Source: Stercorarius parasiticus
Lineage: Eukaryota > Chordata > Aves > Charadriiformes > Stercorariidae
Direction of reading: 5' to 3'
DNA: 64,000 nt
Assembly: GCA_013396915.1 (NCBI GenBank)
Contig: VWZL01000578.1
Location: forward strand, 1-64,000
Shown: positions 41,501 through 56,500 of the stretch, in pieces
Numbering within the stretch: the first letter of the stretch is position 1
Layout: each line of letters begins with the position of its first letter
The notes under the pieces: generated by a model
The model's input: only the letters and a program-made list of their open reading frames with translations
Databases searched by the model: none
What the model was told of the DNA's origin: nothing
Program-made: the position numbers and the translations under genes

Positions 41501-44500
41501 ACATCTATTTTGCTTCTGAAATTTTATCTTGAGTGAAAAGAGCTGTATAATAGATATGACTGTTTAAGAGTGAGAGTAAGTAGAAATCAGTCTGGATCAG
41601 AGAGTCTTAGTTGGTAGATCAGAGGGTGGCCAGGTCAGTCCTGCAAATCATAAGGAAGAGTGTGGGGTTTATGGGTGTTTATAGAGATTGCCCAAGCTGT
41701 GATTATTGTGGAGGGCAAAAAAGGTAAGTAGGTGCAATTGCAGGCTGAGGTAGACTTGAACCCAGCTGGACTTCAGACTCCTGGCTTCTGAAATTTCACC
41801 TGAGCTGACTTCAGGTTTTGTAGAAGTTTTAAAAGACAGCAAGACCAAAATCCCTGAAGCCTGTTTTTTTTGCTTAACAGCTTTGATGTTTATTAAGCAT
41901 TAAGAAACATTTAGGTAAAAAGAAATGAAGTGTTTCTTTAGGTATTATAGGTGTTTTTTTCCCCTACGGTTGTGTTCTGTCACATTCTGTGTAATATCAA
42001 TTTTGCGTTGTCAGTCTCAAATTTGTATCACTCTGGTGGTTCATGCTTGATTTTCTTTATTTTTAGGAAGCAGTTTTGAAAAACAGGGCAGGGTTAAGCT
42101 GAGACAGTTCATGCTTTCTATAAGAAGCCTGAAGAATGTGAAACAAATTCAAGGTTTCTTAAGTGTGGTTGAGTGGTACCACATCCAAGTACGTTGTTCT
42201 TCTGCAGCGGCTAAATCATTAAAACAACTAAAAAATCCTATTGTTGTAGTGTGCTTAGATGGCATTCAGTAGTGCTTCGAAGTAGAGGAAGACTTACCTT
42301 TTAATATCGCTAAGCCTGCACAAACTAATTCAAAAATTTAATTCGCTCAATTTAAAGGACTGGTGATATTTCTTATTAGGGCATGTTAACAGGGGAGCGA
42401 AATTACATTGGTGCAAACTTTGGCTGAAGTATGGGTTAATGGAGCTTTGTTGCTACTTTAGATGATGCTGGATCTAAGTATGTAGGCATGACATGTATCT
42501 GGGTTTTGGGTATAAAATACATCTTTGTAATGCACACTAGCACATTCAGTTAAAAAAAAAAAAAAGCCCTGGAGACTTGCTGTCAGATACAGGAGAAAAC
42601 CCCTTTTTTTTAAGAACTATGGCTACATCGATCCATCTTAAAAGCAATTCACATTGTTGTTGAATAATTCTCATTTCTGTGATGAAACATGGCCTAGAAA
42701 ACATGCAGCAGTTCTCTCTTGTGCTGCTTGGGTGATGGACCTTTCCTGCAGAAGTGTGTAAGTCTGCACTGGGGGGAAGCATTTCCCCAGTTTCACATCC
42801 AGGGGTTAGGGATGCTTCTGATGTGGCAGCATTAATGCTATAGAATTGGGAAAGGGAGAAATTGTGGGGAAGAAACATTGAATATTGTTTCAACTGAGAC
42901 TGACACTGATGAGAAAATACGCATGTGTATCCCCTTTCCCCCTGCCTCCACTTGCTCACGCTCGCTGGTTAGTTGCTGGTCACAGTTGCATGGTTTCTGG
43001 ATTACATTGAACTAGAGTCACTTCAGCATAATTTTGTCAGCATTTAAGAGTAATGCAAAATATCATTCACTGTAAGTTGCCAAGTGTCAGCTTCATCAAG
43101 GTAATTGTCCATGTATATGCATTTATCCATGAGAAATGCAAGCTATGAATCACCATATCTTGAAGATGAGTTTAAGGGCAAGGTGGTAACAAGAAATTTT
43201 TCAGTAATTGGCTGTAAAGTAATTCTGAAATACAAATACATTAAAGATGGAGGGGGGAAATAGGTGATCTTGCATCTTAGTAAATACAGCGTATCTTCTG
43301 TGAAAGAACACCATTAAGAGGGTTGCTTCAGTGGTTACAAGGGAATATTTGAGTTACTCAGTGTATTTCTGTCTTAATAGGAAGCACTGATAGGCCAAAA
43401 CCGAGATCAGTGGGAGGCATACTGGGCCCTTCATAGACAATAGAAATCTATTATGCATGGTGAAGGTTCAAAGGTGATTATTATTTTTACATATGTGAGA
43501 CAAAATATTATCACAAACAAACAAATTTTAATTCATGTATAAGAAATAAGACATAATAAAAGAAAAACTATGGTTTAAGTATCCAGCCACATGTGCCCTA
43601 GTGTCAGTTTTACTCTTAAAAATCCTTCCGTTTTTGTAAAACCCTAGCTTTTGGCCCTTTGTGGTCGTGATTTCATTGCTGAGATATATAATTCATTTCT
43701 GTGCTCTCACTTGTATTCATGACTTTTTCTTCAGATAGTTTAACCACATTCTGTTGCATGACCAGGGGAAAAAAGTCTTGAAAACCTCTTAACTTTAAAG
43801 GTGAATAAATCAGGTGTCATTTCTGTTAGGGAAGGAGTATACATAAACATGTCCTTGTTTACATATTTCACTAAATATAGTCTTTCTTTCATGTGACAGG
43901 ATTTGTCTTTAGTGAATCTGAATCAACTGCATTAGAACAATTTGAAGGTGGCCCTTGTGCAGTGATTGCACCTGTACAGGTAAGATGCATTTGTTATAGG
44001 AATGGTTTAAAATTAATAAACACACTATTTCTTTTTTTCCTCTATCTATGTGGAACTAAAATAAATACAGAAAATATTGCAGATGAGTTGTATTTTGATT
44101 TCATAATTATAGTGTGGAGGAGACAAAAAATTCAGTAAAAATGTAGAGATGGGCCGGTTTTGAACTATAATTTTGCAGAAGTGGATTTTTTTGAGAAAGT
44201 GCAGCAGGTTGATTCAAGCAGAGGTAACTTTAAAATGGGGAATGCAGGATAAAGGGGAGACATAAAAGATCATATATAAATATAGTGCTAATCCTTTCTT
44301 ATCTCTCAAATTCCCTGTCTTTAAGAAGGGTAATTCTGACTACTGTATAGATATATGACCTGTAGGCTGGATCTGTTCTGATAGAGCAGTTTGTCTAATC
44401 TGCAATTGCTCTTCATTCTCTTAGGAGCACCCTGTAGAGACAGGCAGACATTGAGTCATGGGCCAGATTACTTTTTCTGGTAACCTGCTTTTGACTCCTC

Positions 44501-47500
44501 TTAAACACAGATCAAATTCTGCAGGTATGTCTAGGTCTGAGTTGAGGCCTCGTCCACTGACGTATTAAAGTCATGTGGAAGAGTTAATCTGATCATGAAC
44601 TGGAAGGTATCTGGGTCAGACAACTGCTATCGTGGAATTGTTTGCATCTCTGATGTGTGTAATGTGATAGTCATAAACCATGGTTATGGTTACCTCAAGA
44701 CACTCTAAATGCTGGTCCCACCAAAAGACCTGTACTGTAGGAAGGAGCATCACTTGTTTAGGTTGTAAACAATCAATATAATTTTTTTTTTATTATGAAT
44801 TGCACTCTGTGACATGTCTCTGCTTAGTTCTGTGGTCTTAAAACCAGATGTAGGGTGTCTGGTCTCTGAAATTAGAATTAAAAGTCTTTCGTTTGGGGAG
44901 AGTGGAGAGAGTAAAGAATAGGACCAACTAGCTCCTTAAAGGCAGTGCCAAGTCTTTACCATATCAAATGTTCTTATAGACAGTGTTTTTCCAGATTTAT
45001 ATGTAGTTCAACTTCCTTGAAACTGAGTATTTAAAGCATGTTTAAAAGTCAGCGGAGTTCCAGCTGGGGAAGGAGGAAGGGATCAAACAGTGCCTATTGC
45101 TGCTGTGAATTACTAAAAAAGGTGTGCTGAAGACCTATGGCAGGAGAGCAGGGTGAATCTGTCAGGAAAGAAGTGAAAGTTGAAGGAGCTATTTTTAAGG
45201 TGCTGGAAATACCTGAAACAGCACCTAACAGAATAATTAGAAAGATCAAGAGCCTGCTTCCCGAAGTTTGTTCTTTCATTGTTCCTTTTCTGTCACTTAG
45301 AGCATATCTTTTTTTTTTTTTTTTTAATTGCAACATTAGTGTTGATGGAAGACAAAGCAGGGTTATGGAGATGCATAGGTTTTCTTTGATCTGTGAATTA
45401 TGACTTGCAATGGTTAAAACAGGTGGGCTTTTTAACTACCAAAGGGGTTTGTCGTAGTGACTAGAGTTGTGTTGTACTACTCATCAGTTATATTGCAAAA
45501 TACTTCTGCCTCCATGACTGCAGTCCTGTGAGTCTGGAGATGTTTATGTAAATATGCACTCTGTTTATTTGAAGCGTACTTGACATTCAAACTCAATAAT
45601 GTTGGATGTAGGTATGAGGCCACCTTTGTAGTTAGTTTGAATGGGAAAAATCAGTAAATAGTGCAGGCTCAGGGCCTCTTACTGAACAATGACCAGCTTG
45701 AAACCCTTCTAATAACATGCAAAAATGCGTTGTTATAGAGCTTGTGACATAATGTTAAAGTTGGTGTTGTCCTGTATTTTAATATTATTTTATGCTTTGA
45801 TAACAAAGGCATTCCTTTTGAAGAGGCTTTTTACCAGCGAAAAGTCTACTTGGAGAGACTGTCCAGGTACGGAGACCTCTTTTTTTCCTCTTTGTTTTTT
45901 CCATTTTAATTATTTGTAAAGCATGTTCTAATACAAAGAATTTAAAATATTTTACACTTTCTTTTTGATTAAGTGTGCTCCCATGCCTTTTTATGAGGCA
46001 TACAGTATGTATACTGCATGTGTCTAAGCTCCCATTTGTGAGGTCTATGACTGTCTGTAATACTTCTGAATTTTATAAATGTTTGATTGCAATCTACTAT
46101 TAGGAAAGGAATAGATTAGAAATCACATTAAAACACATTTTTCTAAAGACAGCTTTATAATTCTTTGGTCCAGTATAGTCAAACAGCAATTAACATTAAT
46201 AATTAGTAAGATAAAAGTCATAAACTCAATTATTTAGATAAAATTAATGTATAAAAAATATACTAGTAGCTTATATAAGATACTGATTAGCAGCAATTGA
46301 ACTCATGTAGGTTTCTGATCTTTCAGAAGAGGAACAGAAAAACCTTCTCTGTCATACATTATGTGATATTTTGGAAATGGCTTGCTCTGATAATTCTGAG
46401 TCGTACTCTCTGGCAACATGGATAAGAGGAAAAACAACTGAAGAAACTGCTAGTATTTCTGAAAGTCCTGCAGAATCTAGTCGTCAAGAGGAACAACCTT
46501 GTAAGACGTATTTCTATTCTAAATTACCCATCTCTTAGTGAAGTATTATGTTGTTTTTGAGGGGCCACAGCTTTTTATTATTATATACAGATGGGGGGTT
46601 TGCCTTTGATTCCATTAGCAATAGACAGATTTTTGTCTGTTGTAATTAGTCATTGATCCTTTTTGTTGAAAGGAATGTGCTGTCACAGGAGTTCTAACAT
46701 AAGTGCTTCTCTGGAATTTGAGCAATTTCCTTAATCTTTTCAATTTTATTTTGTAATTTATTGGGACCTGATGTGTCTTTAATTTGGAAAATTCTACACT
46801 CTTCCTAACACTGGAGGAATCTTTTAACTTGTCACTTGTTGCTTTATTTCAGAAGAGCTTTTGCAGGAAATTTTGCAAAGCTTTGTCTGTTCTAAAATAT
46901 TCTGGATCCCCTGTTATGGAGAAGTAGCCTATTTCCCTTGGTTGGATTCTATGCAGTACCAAAACAGTTTAATCAAATCACCTTCTAGTATATTAAAGTA
47001 TTTTTTTGTAGGATAGAATTTTTCGGTTACCTGCTTTTTGCAAATGTCTTGATTCCTTCATTAGTTACTGACATTGAGGATCTGGTGAACATCATCTGTT
47101 GCACTAAGATACGGCATCCAGTCATATCTAACCACTGTGGAGCTAGTGACATAGAAATTTTATCTGTGCACACATGATCATTGAGATGTGTATTTATTAT
47201 TTAATAGAAGATATCTAACGTGTTAAAAGATAAGCTTCTTTTTCTTTTAGTTTTTGTTCCCAATGTGTCCCTTAAGAAGTAAGAAAAACTCTTCATATGA
47301 GAACATGCTTATAAAGGTGCCATCTTTTGATGGAAGGAATATGTTATTCAGCAGTTTGTGGCATAACTCCAAAGTAAGAATTGTACAAGTAGATTTGTAC
47401 GTGTGCAGCTAGCTATAGCAATTAGTAGTGCTGGAGCTCTTTATGTTACAAGTCATCTTCATCTGCTTCTGTCAAATGCTCCATGTGCTTTAGAAGGCTG

Positions 47501-50500
47501 AAACAATAATAATTAAAAAGTTACTTGATTGAAAAAACAAAAGGTCACAATGTAAGAGTTCCAAAGTGAGCTTTTTTTTTGATCAAGTATACAAAAAGTT
47601 GTATCTGCAACTTTTCTGTTGAGAAAAAAAAAAAAGGAAAATCTTCAATAATAAGGCAGTTGTAACACTCTGAAATTCCTAGTTTCTATGGATTATCCAG
47701 TTGTCTCTGAAGCTCTAGCTCATATTAGCAAGTTTCCTTTGAAGAAAAAGTAGAGCCTACTTATCAACAGGCTTTTGCTGTCCTGTTTATTAATAGGTTG
47801 CCTTATTCTAAAGAACTTTTAACTGTAGAAAATGCTCAGCAGAAAGTCTTTTTAAACACACAATTAATAATTGCTCTCAACACTGACACTTAATGAACTC
47901 ATCTGTTACATATATACATTTTTCATACTTCTGTACAAGTCTGCAAGTTCTGCCTGACTTGTCCTTAATACCATGGAAAGTGCTTAAGAAGAGCAAGATT
48001 CATTTACCGTGAACAGTCTGCTTTTGTCATGAGCAAACTTGATCTCTTTCACTGTTCAAATTCTATATTTCCTGCTAGAAACTGAGTGTACCTCTTGTAT
48101 GTACTCTACAGTTAAAATAGTATTTTACTTTATATGTGTAATGCAGTGCTCTTCCTGACTTAAGATATATTTGTTATTCTGTTACTGCTAGTGCAAAGGA
48201 ATAAATTTATTTTTTGCTTGGTTGCTGTAATCAATAAAAATAGAAACAGGCATTGTCATAGTTGGTAGGACTTAAGAGATGGTTTATGTGTGTGGGAGTA
48301 TTACAGATACAATTCCACATGGCAAGCTAGTGCTATTTGGGAATTGAATATGAGAATATATAATAAAGCCATGAAATATGATTAGACATAGCATGATAGA
48401 GTATCATATTTAAGATTTTTTTTATACAATTGTATTTCTCATACAGCTCATATTCTCTTGCTTTGGTTCTTTTCCTCTCCATTAAGTACTGTCTTTATTT
48501 AACCTTGTTTGGGTTGTGCATAGCTACACTTCTCTTTAGGATTTCTCCTTCTTTCCCTTTGATTCAAATAGTAGTTCTCTTACATTTCACTCTGTTCTGT
48601 AGTAACAAAATGAAACTGCCTATCATCCTGCTGTGTGAACAAAAGGTGGATTCGAGCACACTTACTGAATGCAATTGCATTTTTCATCTGCTTTTGTGGC
48701 GTATACCAGCGACTTGTTGTTGGCCATGCGTTGGCTGTAGTAGTGCAAGTTCCCAGGTTCAAAGGTTGCTTTATATGATTTAGTCCCTCTAACTTTCTGC
48801 TTCAAAAATGTATGTTCTTGGAGCAGGGTTAGCTCCTGTAGCATTTATAACTTTTCTTATAAAAACAATTTTTAATTAAGCAAAAACAGAAAAGAAAAAA
48901 AAGCTATGTTTTTACCAGTTTTGCTCTTGGTAATTTAGCAATTTCTTGTAGTTTTTCACCAGACAAGAACATTCTTAAGACTACTGCTGCCTTATTTATG
49001 GAGTAGAAAATGAAAGTTTTCTATTGCTGGAGAATCAGTTGTGTTTGCGTGTAGGCAAACAAGTGCGTCTCTCAAAATACGATGAGAAAGGGCATAAAAA
49101 GCCCTTTCTGGAATTCTTGTGGGAAGAATTGATCAGTAATATTACCCCTAATGGTTTCAGGTCTTTAATGTATTGTATGCAGTCAAATTCAGTAGCTAGA
49201 TGATCAGACATTGTTTAAATATTCAGCATTGAGTGGCCTTTATCAGAAAGCAGATCTGTCTGTTACGTATATTATTCCACTAGAGGAAGATAAAGCCCTT
49301 ATGGACATAGAGGGCACTAAAGACTGCTATAGTCTTAATATTAGAATGCCTGTAGAATTTGATAATTAAACAGCTGGTGAGTGTAACTTCCTGTTGATAA
49401 AAGAAAATTTGATTTTTAAAGTTCATTTCATCTTCTTTGTTTGGACATGTTGTAAGGGGAACAAAGCTATAAAGCCTGTGTTGAACTTGGGAAGACACTA
49501 ATGCTGTATTTTTTTTCTGTCTTGGATGTGGCACTTATTTGAAAGGCTATTCATCTATTATTAAAAGAAAACAATGAGAATTTATTTAAAAACAGGATGT
49601 GTAATACTGTGTGTAATAATTCTGCTCATTTGTTTGTAATAAATAAGCATTAAAAGGGGAAGGAAAAACCCCAATGTTTCAGTAAAAGAAATGTATATTT
49701 TAAGAAAAAATACAGCTTATCTATGTTGATAAAATGATCCAAATAGACATGCTTGCTTTTCTAGGAAATAATACTTCTTGTTGACCTGCAAAATTATATC
49801 TATAGTATGCATATGCTTGATGACTTTGTGACAGCCACGGTTTGTACAAAATTAACAGCTTAGTATTTGACAAATGTTTTCAAGGCTACACACTCCAGTG
49901 GCTTTGTGCTTTTAATAAATTGACTAGACCAAATAGAAATGTTCTCACTAATTTGTATGGTGGAATCTTAATGTTGCAGTAAATTAATTTATACTAATCA
50001 GTTAAAAAATTTAAATGTCAAGGGAGAATTAAAAATATAATTAAAGCTTGAAAGTATACTAGCTTGCTGTGTGTATCTTGTGTCATTTTTTTGCCATGTG
50101 TAGTGCTGAAAAGTGTCTCTTGTGTATAGCTGCCTTGGCTGTCGAAGAGCTTGGCTTTGAGCGATTTCATGCATTAATTCAGTAAGTAATATGTTGGAAC
50201 ATTTAAAATACAGTATTTTGAAATTACGCTAATATTCACAGTCCTGAAAGGGGTATGTTGAGGAACTTTGTGTGTGTTACACATCAGGTTAAACTTGGAT
50301 TTCCAGTTTTTGTTTGGGGGGGGTTTCTTTGCATTTTGCAGTTTAAAATGGAGTATTATTTTGAGCATAAGCATTAGGGTTTAAAATAAAACTGGAGCAA
50401 CATAACATGTGAAATTGGCTGAATAACTTGTGCATTTCAAGTATATGAACACAGCTAATTAAGATTCACATTTACATTAAAGATGTTAATCCTCAATTTT

Positions 50501-53500
50501 TTTATACGCAATCTTCACAGGTGATTCTATATGAAATACTTGTGATATATATACTGAAAAAAAATATCATCTAGTACTTCTGATTCCGGACAATGTAGGA
50601 AACATTTATAAAAATGTTCATATACAAGACTGATTTTTGTTTTATACTTCAAACACTGTTCACTTTTTGCGATGTAAATACAGTTCTAGTGAGTTTATCT
50701 TTAAAGGTAATAGCCTTTTATTTTCACAGTGAACAATTGTGATCGTTATACAAATAAATCCCCAAAAAGGAAAGAAAGAGCAACAGAATTTCAAAAAACA
50801 CTTGAGATGGAAGATGTTACTAATTAGAACTGAAATAACTACTGCTTATTGTATCAGTAGTAAATATAATTTGTTCTTTAAACCCATGTGAAGAAAGAAG
50901 AAAGGGGAGAATATAAAACTTTTGTGACCGTATCTGACCAAAACACTAATTTCCTGCCTTCCCCCTCCCTCCCACTCACCCACTTGATCTTTGGACTTGT
51001 GGTACCCACTTCAGTTTTTCTCTGTCTTTCTCACTGGAAATGGATGCTCTGGCACATGCCTTGAAATCGAGCTGAGTGGTGGATTTCAGAACTGACTTTG
51101 CCTTGCATACCTTGTATGCCTCACATATTCTACAGATAACGAAAGACAGTTTAAAAATCTCAAGTGTTAGCCAGAGTAAACCCATCTATGGATATATTTT
51201 CGCATATGTATGTTTCTTTTTTAAACAAGACTTACTAAAAGTGCAAGAAATCAAAAAGAAAATAATACATCTAAGTTTGTGTAAGATAAGCAGAGAGTGT
51301 AATCTAGTTTGAATTACTCAATAAAAACTAATGTTTGTGTTCTGAAAAGCGGTATTTAGCTCTAAATATCCCAAGAAATAGAAAATGTATTACTTCACTG
51401 AAATCTTGATGGATGTCTTACATTCCTCTGTTTTTATTTTACTTTTTTTCTTTTTAAACATATGACCACCTGGTGTTAACTAATCATCCAAGCAGCAACC
51501 CTGTTATACAACCAGAGAGTTTCCCAAATGTTAATGTACCACTTGTGGTTTCAAATATTTTTCTTTTTCCAAAGCTAGAGCCTAACAAAATCAAATTCTC
51601 CTGGGAGATGTACTAAGTACTTCAAAAGCCTGAAAGGTAGTCTTACCTGGTTAAGTGGAAGGTTTTTTCTCCACTGTTCATGGACTGAATGTCTTTCAGA
51701 ACACTATATAATGTAAACATTATTTCAGTGACATAACAGTCTATTCGCAATTTCAGTAACTCTTTTGTAGAATTACTGGTTCAAGCCAGTCTGCTCTTTC
51801 ACAAGTATATGTAACGTTATGGTTAGTGTTTGCACATAAAAACTACGTTCATTTTTGCACACTGCTCCAGAATTATTTCTTTTCTTCTGATGGGTAAACG
51901 CTAACGATTCTATGGCAGTTATAGTAACTCCAGAATAGCTGCTATGTCATTCTGTATATAACACCAGTTTTACTTGGACATTTTCATGTTAGGTATTAAT
52001 AGTTCTTGTTTGTGCTTTGTGACACTGTTCTAATGCTTCATCTAAATACATTCTCCCTTTTCTTGTCTTTTTTTGTTTGTCTTTAGCAAACGAGCATACA
52101 AAAGCTTCCCTGAACTGAAGGATGCAGTCTGGGATCAATATTCAGTGTGGACAAACAGATTTGGAGTATTGCTCTTTCTGTATTCTGTAATACTGACAAA
52201 GGTTTGTGGGTTGTTTGATGTTTTGTGTGTGTGTTTGTTTTGTTTCTTTGTTAAGATTAAGTTTGATCATGTAACCCTTTTTCTGTAAAAGGTGAACACT
52301 AAACTCAACTGATAAACTAAGTCAAATCTAGATAAATGGATAGAATGGCATCTTCATTCATGTTGCAGTACATTTCCAGCATAAAAACTTTAAAAGCTCA
52401 GCCTTTTTTTTTTTCCCCCCTCCCTCCTGGTATGGGAGAATTATAGATTTTGGAAACATCCTTCCTTGTATATCTCTACCATCTCTTATCAAGACAAAGA
52501 AGTGTGTTTAGGTATCAATTCGTATAAGACCATCAGCCTCCTGATGTTGCAGTCTATTCCTTACGAAAGCAAAAATGCTTGTAATTTTTCTGCAGGGTAT
52601 TGAAAACATAAAAAATGAAATTGAAGATGCAACTGAGCCATTGATAGATCCTGTTTACGGTCATGGAAGGTAAGACGCAAAATACGGTTGCTACCATTTA
52701 AAATAGATTAGTGGACTAATTTTTTTATGTTTCTGTAACTGATCATTGTGTTAGGAAATTATTGACATTACGACAAAGATTCAGTTATAACTTTATAATA
52801 GCTAAAAGCAACACTTAACGTAGCATGCCTTTTACACTGCTTAGTCCGTTTAGTGCATGAGTTCTGAGGAAATGCTTCTGTTATTGCTGAATTTTCAGAG
52901 GAATAATTCTCAAATTCAGGGCTACATTTTTGTATCAAGTTGTTGATTGATAGAGTGGAGATCATACTAGCATTGCTGAATTACAAATACGCGCTAGTTA
53001 AAGGTATATAGTTAGAGAAGGTCTGTTTAGCTGTCCAGGTAGTACAATATTTTTTCCATTTGTTAGAGAGAAACACTTTTTCAGAAATAAATTGTGCACC
53101 CCTTTTAATAGGCTATTTCTTTCTGTTATATAGCCAAAGTTTGATTAACCTCCTGTTGACGGGGCATGCCGTTTCTAACGTGTGGGATGGAGACAGAGAA
53201 TGTTCAGGAATGAGTAAGTTGATTCTAGTTTATGCTTGTTCATAATTTTTATGTATTATAGGATGCTGACTTACAGATTCGGAATATGGTCTATTTCTGT
53301 TTTGATAGTCTCCTTGTTTACTGCCCTTTGATTTAAGCAGACCTCGAATGGAAATAACACATACTTGCACAAAATCTCTGATGTTAATATCAGTGAATCC
53401 AGGATTGTCAGCTACAAGTTGAAATTGTAAGGTAGCTGGCAACCTGGGTGATGGAAGCAAGTGCAGTCTCTGCAAGTTAGGAAGGTTGGTCAATACACTG

Positions 53501-56500
53501 CAGACAGGGCCACTATTCAGAGCAGCCACATCAGGCTAGAGAAATGGCCCGACAGGAACCTCATGAATTTCATCAAAGTCCTGCATCTGGGATGGAATCA
53601 GCCCATGCAACGGCACAGGGCAGCACTGACTGGCTAGGAAGCAAATTTGTAGAAAAGGACCTGAGGCCCACGTGGGCAGTGAGTTGCACGTGAGTCATCA
53701 GTGTGCCCTTCACGTGAGTCATCAGTGTGCAAAGAAGGCCAGCTGCATCTTGGGCTACATTAGGACGAGGATAGCCAGCAGTTGGAGGGAAGTGATGTTT
53801 CTTTCCCACTACATGGCACTTTTGGGAGCACATGTAGAGTGGCGTGTCCAGTTTTGGGCTCCTCAGTACAGGAAAGGCATTGACATAGCGGAGCAAGTCC
53901 AGTGGAAGGCCACCAAGATGATTAGTGAGCGCTTGTGTTTTTTGCATTTCATATTACAAACAGAGAAGATGATCTGAAAGCAGGAACACTTCTAATTCTA
54001 GAAGTGTTCACATCTTCTCTCCCCCTGCTACAAAGTCCATTTTGGGCTCATCAGCATGTTTTTTACAAGGATTTCCATCATCTAAGTCATCTCTGAAAAT
54101 ACTGACGAACTGAAGTTCAAGACAGATCTGGCTTGACAGTGAACAAGTAGTATAATCTCCTTTGAGACTATTTAGACTTCCACTTGATTATGATTCCACT
54201 TCATACACACAGGCTGTATTTCAGCGTCAGGCTTATTGGAATAAGGATATTGTATCTAACTCTTTGGATATTGTATGTAATATTTGGATATTGTATCTAA
54301 CTCTTCTTGTCCCTGTTTGGTAGACTTCTTACCAGGATGTTTAGATTGGGTTATTGCAGTCTATTAATTATTGATGAGCCTATCATCTGACTGCTTTCTT
54401 GATTTTGATTTTTTTTTTTGTCTGTCCTTGTGCATGCAAATAGATTACTAATTTGTTTCAAGGCCGCTAGGAGGTTAAAATAATCCTTTCTCCTTGGTTC
54501 TTCCTTGTGGTGGGTTGCCCCTGGCTGGATGCCAGGTACCCACCAAAGCTGCTCTGTCACCCCCCTCCTCATCTGGCCAGGGGGAGAGAAAATATAATGA
54601 AAGGCTCATGGGTTGAGATAAAGACAGGGAGATCGCTCAGCAATTACCAATCCAGTCAGAGCAGGGTAATGAGAAATAAATGTTGTCTCTGCTGCTCCTT
54701 CCTCCTCAGAGAGAGGACTTCTCACACTCTCCCCCTGCTCCAGGGTGAGGTCCCTCCCATGGGAGACAGTCCTCCATGAACTTCTCCAATGTGAGTCCTT
54801 CCATGGGGTGCTGTCATTCAGAAACAGACTGCTCCAGCGTGGGTCCCCTGCAGGGTCACAAGTCCTGAAACTGAAGGTCAGGAAAGGTTTCCCAGGGCAC
54901 GGGAGAAAGGTGGTGCTAAAGAACTGCAGAAAGTTGTGGATGGGATGTGGTTCATGGAGTATTTGCAGGGGTAGCAATGAAGCAACAGTGAGAAGATTCA
55001 ACTGCAACGCAGGAACAGGAAAAATGCTTATAGGTGATGCTATTGTAAGTAAACATACTTACTGCTTTGAATTTTCAGAATGGCACTCACCTGACATTTT
55101 TCTTCAGAAGTTATGTAAAGCCACTATACCTTTTGTTCAACCGTTTAGATAAGCAATTTTTAATTAATACGGAAATCTTTAAAATTATTTTAAAGTCAGT
55201 TTAAAGTTACTGTTAGTAATTTTATCAGTGACAAAGAACATACTGAATTACAAACTTGAGGAATTACCAGGTAGTTTGCAGATTGTACTCAGAGCTCTAA
55301 CTCTTACAATATTGCATGTTTTCCAAATAATGCCGGTGTTATTAGCTTGAATTGTTCTTGGCCACCACTGGCACAAATACCTGTGAAATGATCCCTCTTC
55401 TTTTATTTGACTTTGCCTGCCCTTTGAACCTTTCTTCTTATTACAATCTCTTCTTTTGCCATAATTATCCACAGTAGGAAGATAAGGGGAGGTAGATTAT
55501 TTTTTTTCTCCTTTTTTAAAGACTGTCATTCTTATGTGAACTGTAGCAATTTAATATGAATATAAATAATGTAATTGCTTTTTCTAAGTGGTGCCAAGAA
55601 TTTGTGGTGGTTCATGTTGTCACTAGGTGGCGATATTCTGTTACGGTTGGTAGTACTACATTTTAAAACCATCATTAGTTTGGGCTCCGGTTTTCTCCCT
55701 TTTTAGAAATTTGAGTACTTTGCAGAAGTGCTTTTAAAAAACCCGAGAAACTAACTTTCTGATGAGAGGTATGCATATTCGTTTTCTTAGATGATCTTTG
55801 GTGTTACCCCCATTTTCAAAAGAGAAAAAAGGATGACCCAGGGAACTACAGACTGGTCAGTCTCACCTCTGTGCCTGGCAAGATCATGGAGCAGATCCTC
55901 CTGGAAACTCTGCTACGGCATATGGAAAATAAGGAGGTGATTGGTGATAGCCAACATGGCTTCACCAAAGGCAAATCATGCCTGACAAATTTGGTGGCCT
56001 TCTATGATGTTGCCACAGCATTGGTAGGTAAGGGGAGAGCAACCAACATTATCTACCTGGACTTATGCAAAGCGTTTGACACTGTCCCACACGACATCCT
56101 GGTCTCTAAATTGGAAAAGCATAGATTTGACGGATGGACCACTCAGTGGATAAGGAACTGGCTAGATGACCTCACTCAAAGGGTTGCAGTCGATGGCTCA
56201 ATGTCCGCATGGAAACCAGTGATGAGTGGCGTTCCTCAGGGATCAGTACTGGGACCAGTGCTGTTTAACATCTTTGTCGGTGACATGGACAGTGGGATTG
56301 AGTGCACCCTCGGCAAGTTTGCTGATGACACCACGCTGTGTGGCACAGTCGACACACTGGAGGGAAGGGATGCCATCCAGAGGGACCTTGACAGGCTTGA
56401 GAAGTGGGACCGTGTGAACCTCATGAAGTTCAGCCAGGCCAAGTGCAAGGTCCTGCACCTGGGTCATGGCAGTCCCAGGCACAAATACAGGTTGGGTGGG

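Noticed and set aside
53230..53529. Minus-strand 99-codon frame that looks exon-like (leucine-rich, with AG and GT at plausible edges)
   Set aside because: The + strand of the same DNA aligns with the CR1 reverse transcriptase region leading into [10 protein letters not shown], so the frame is an antisense shadow of a retrotransposon.
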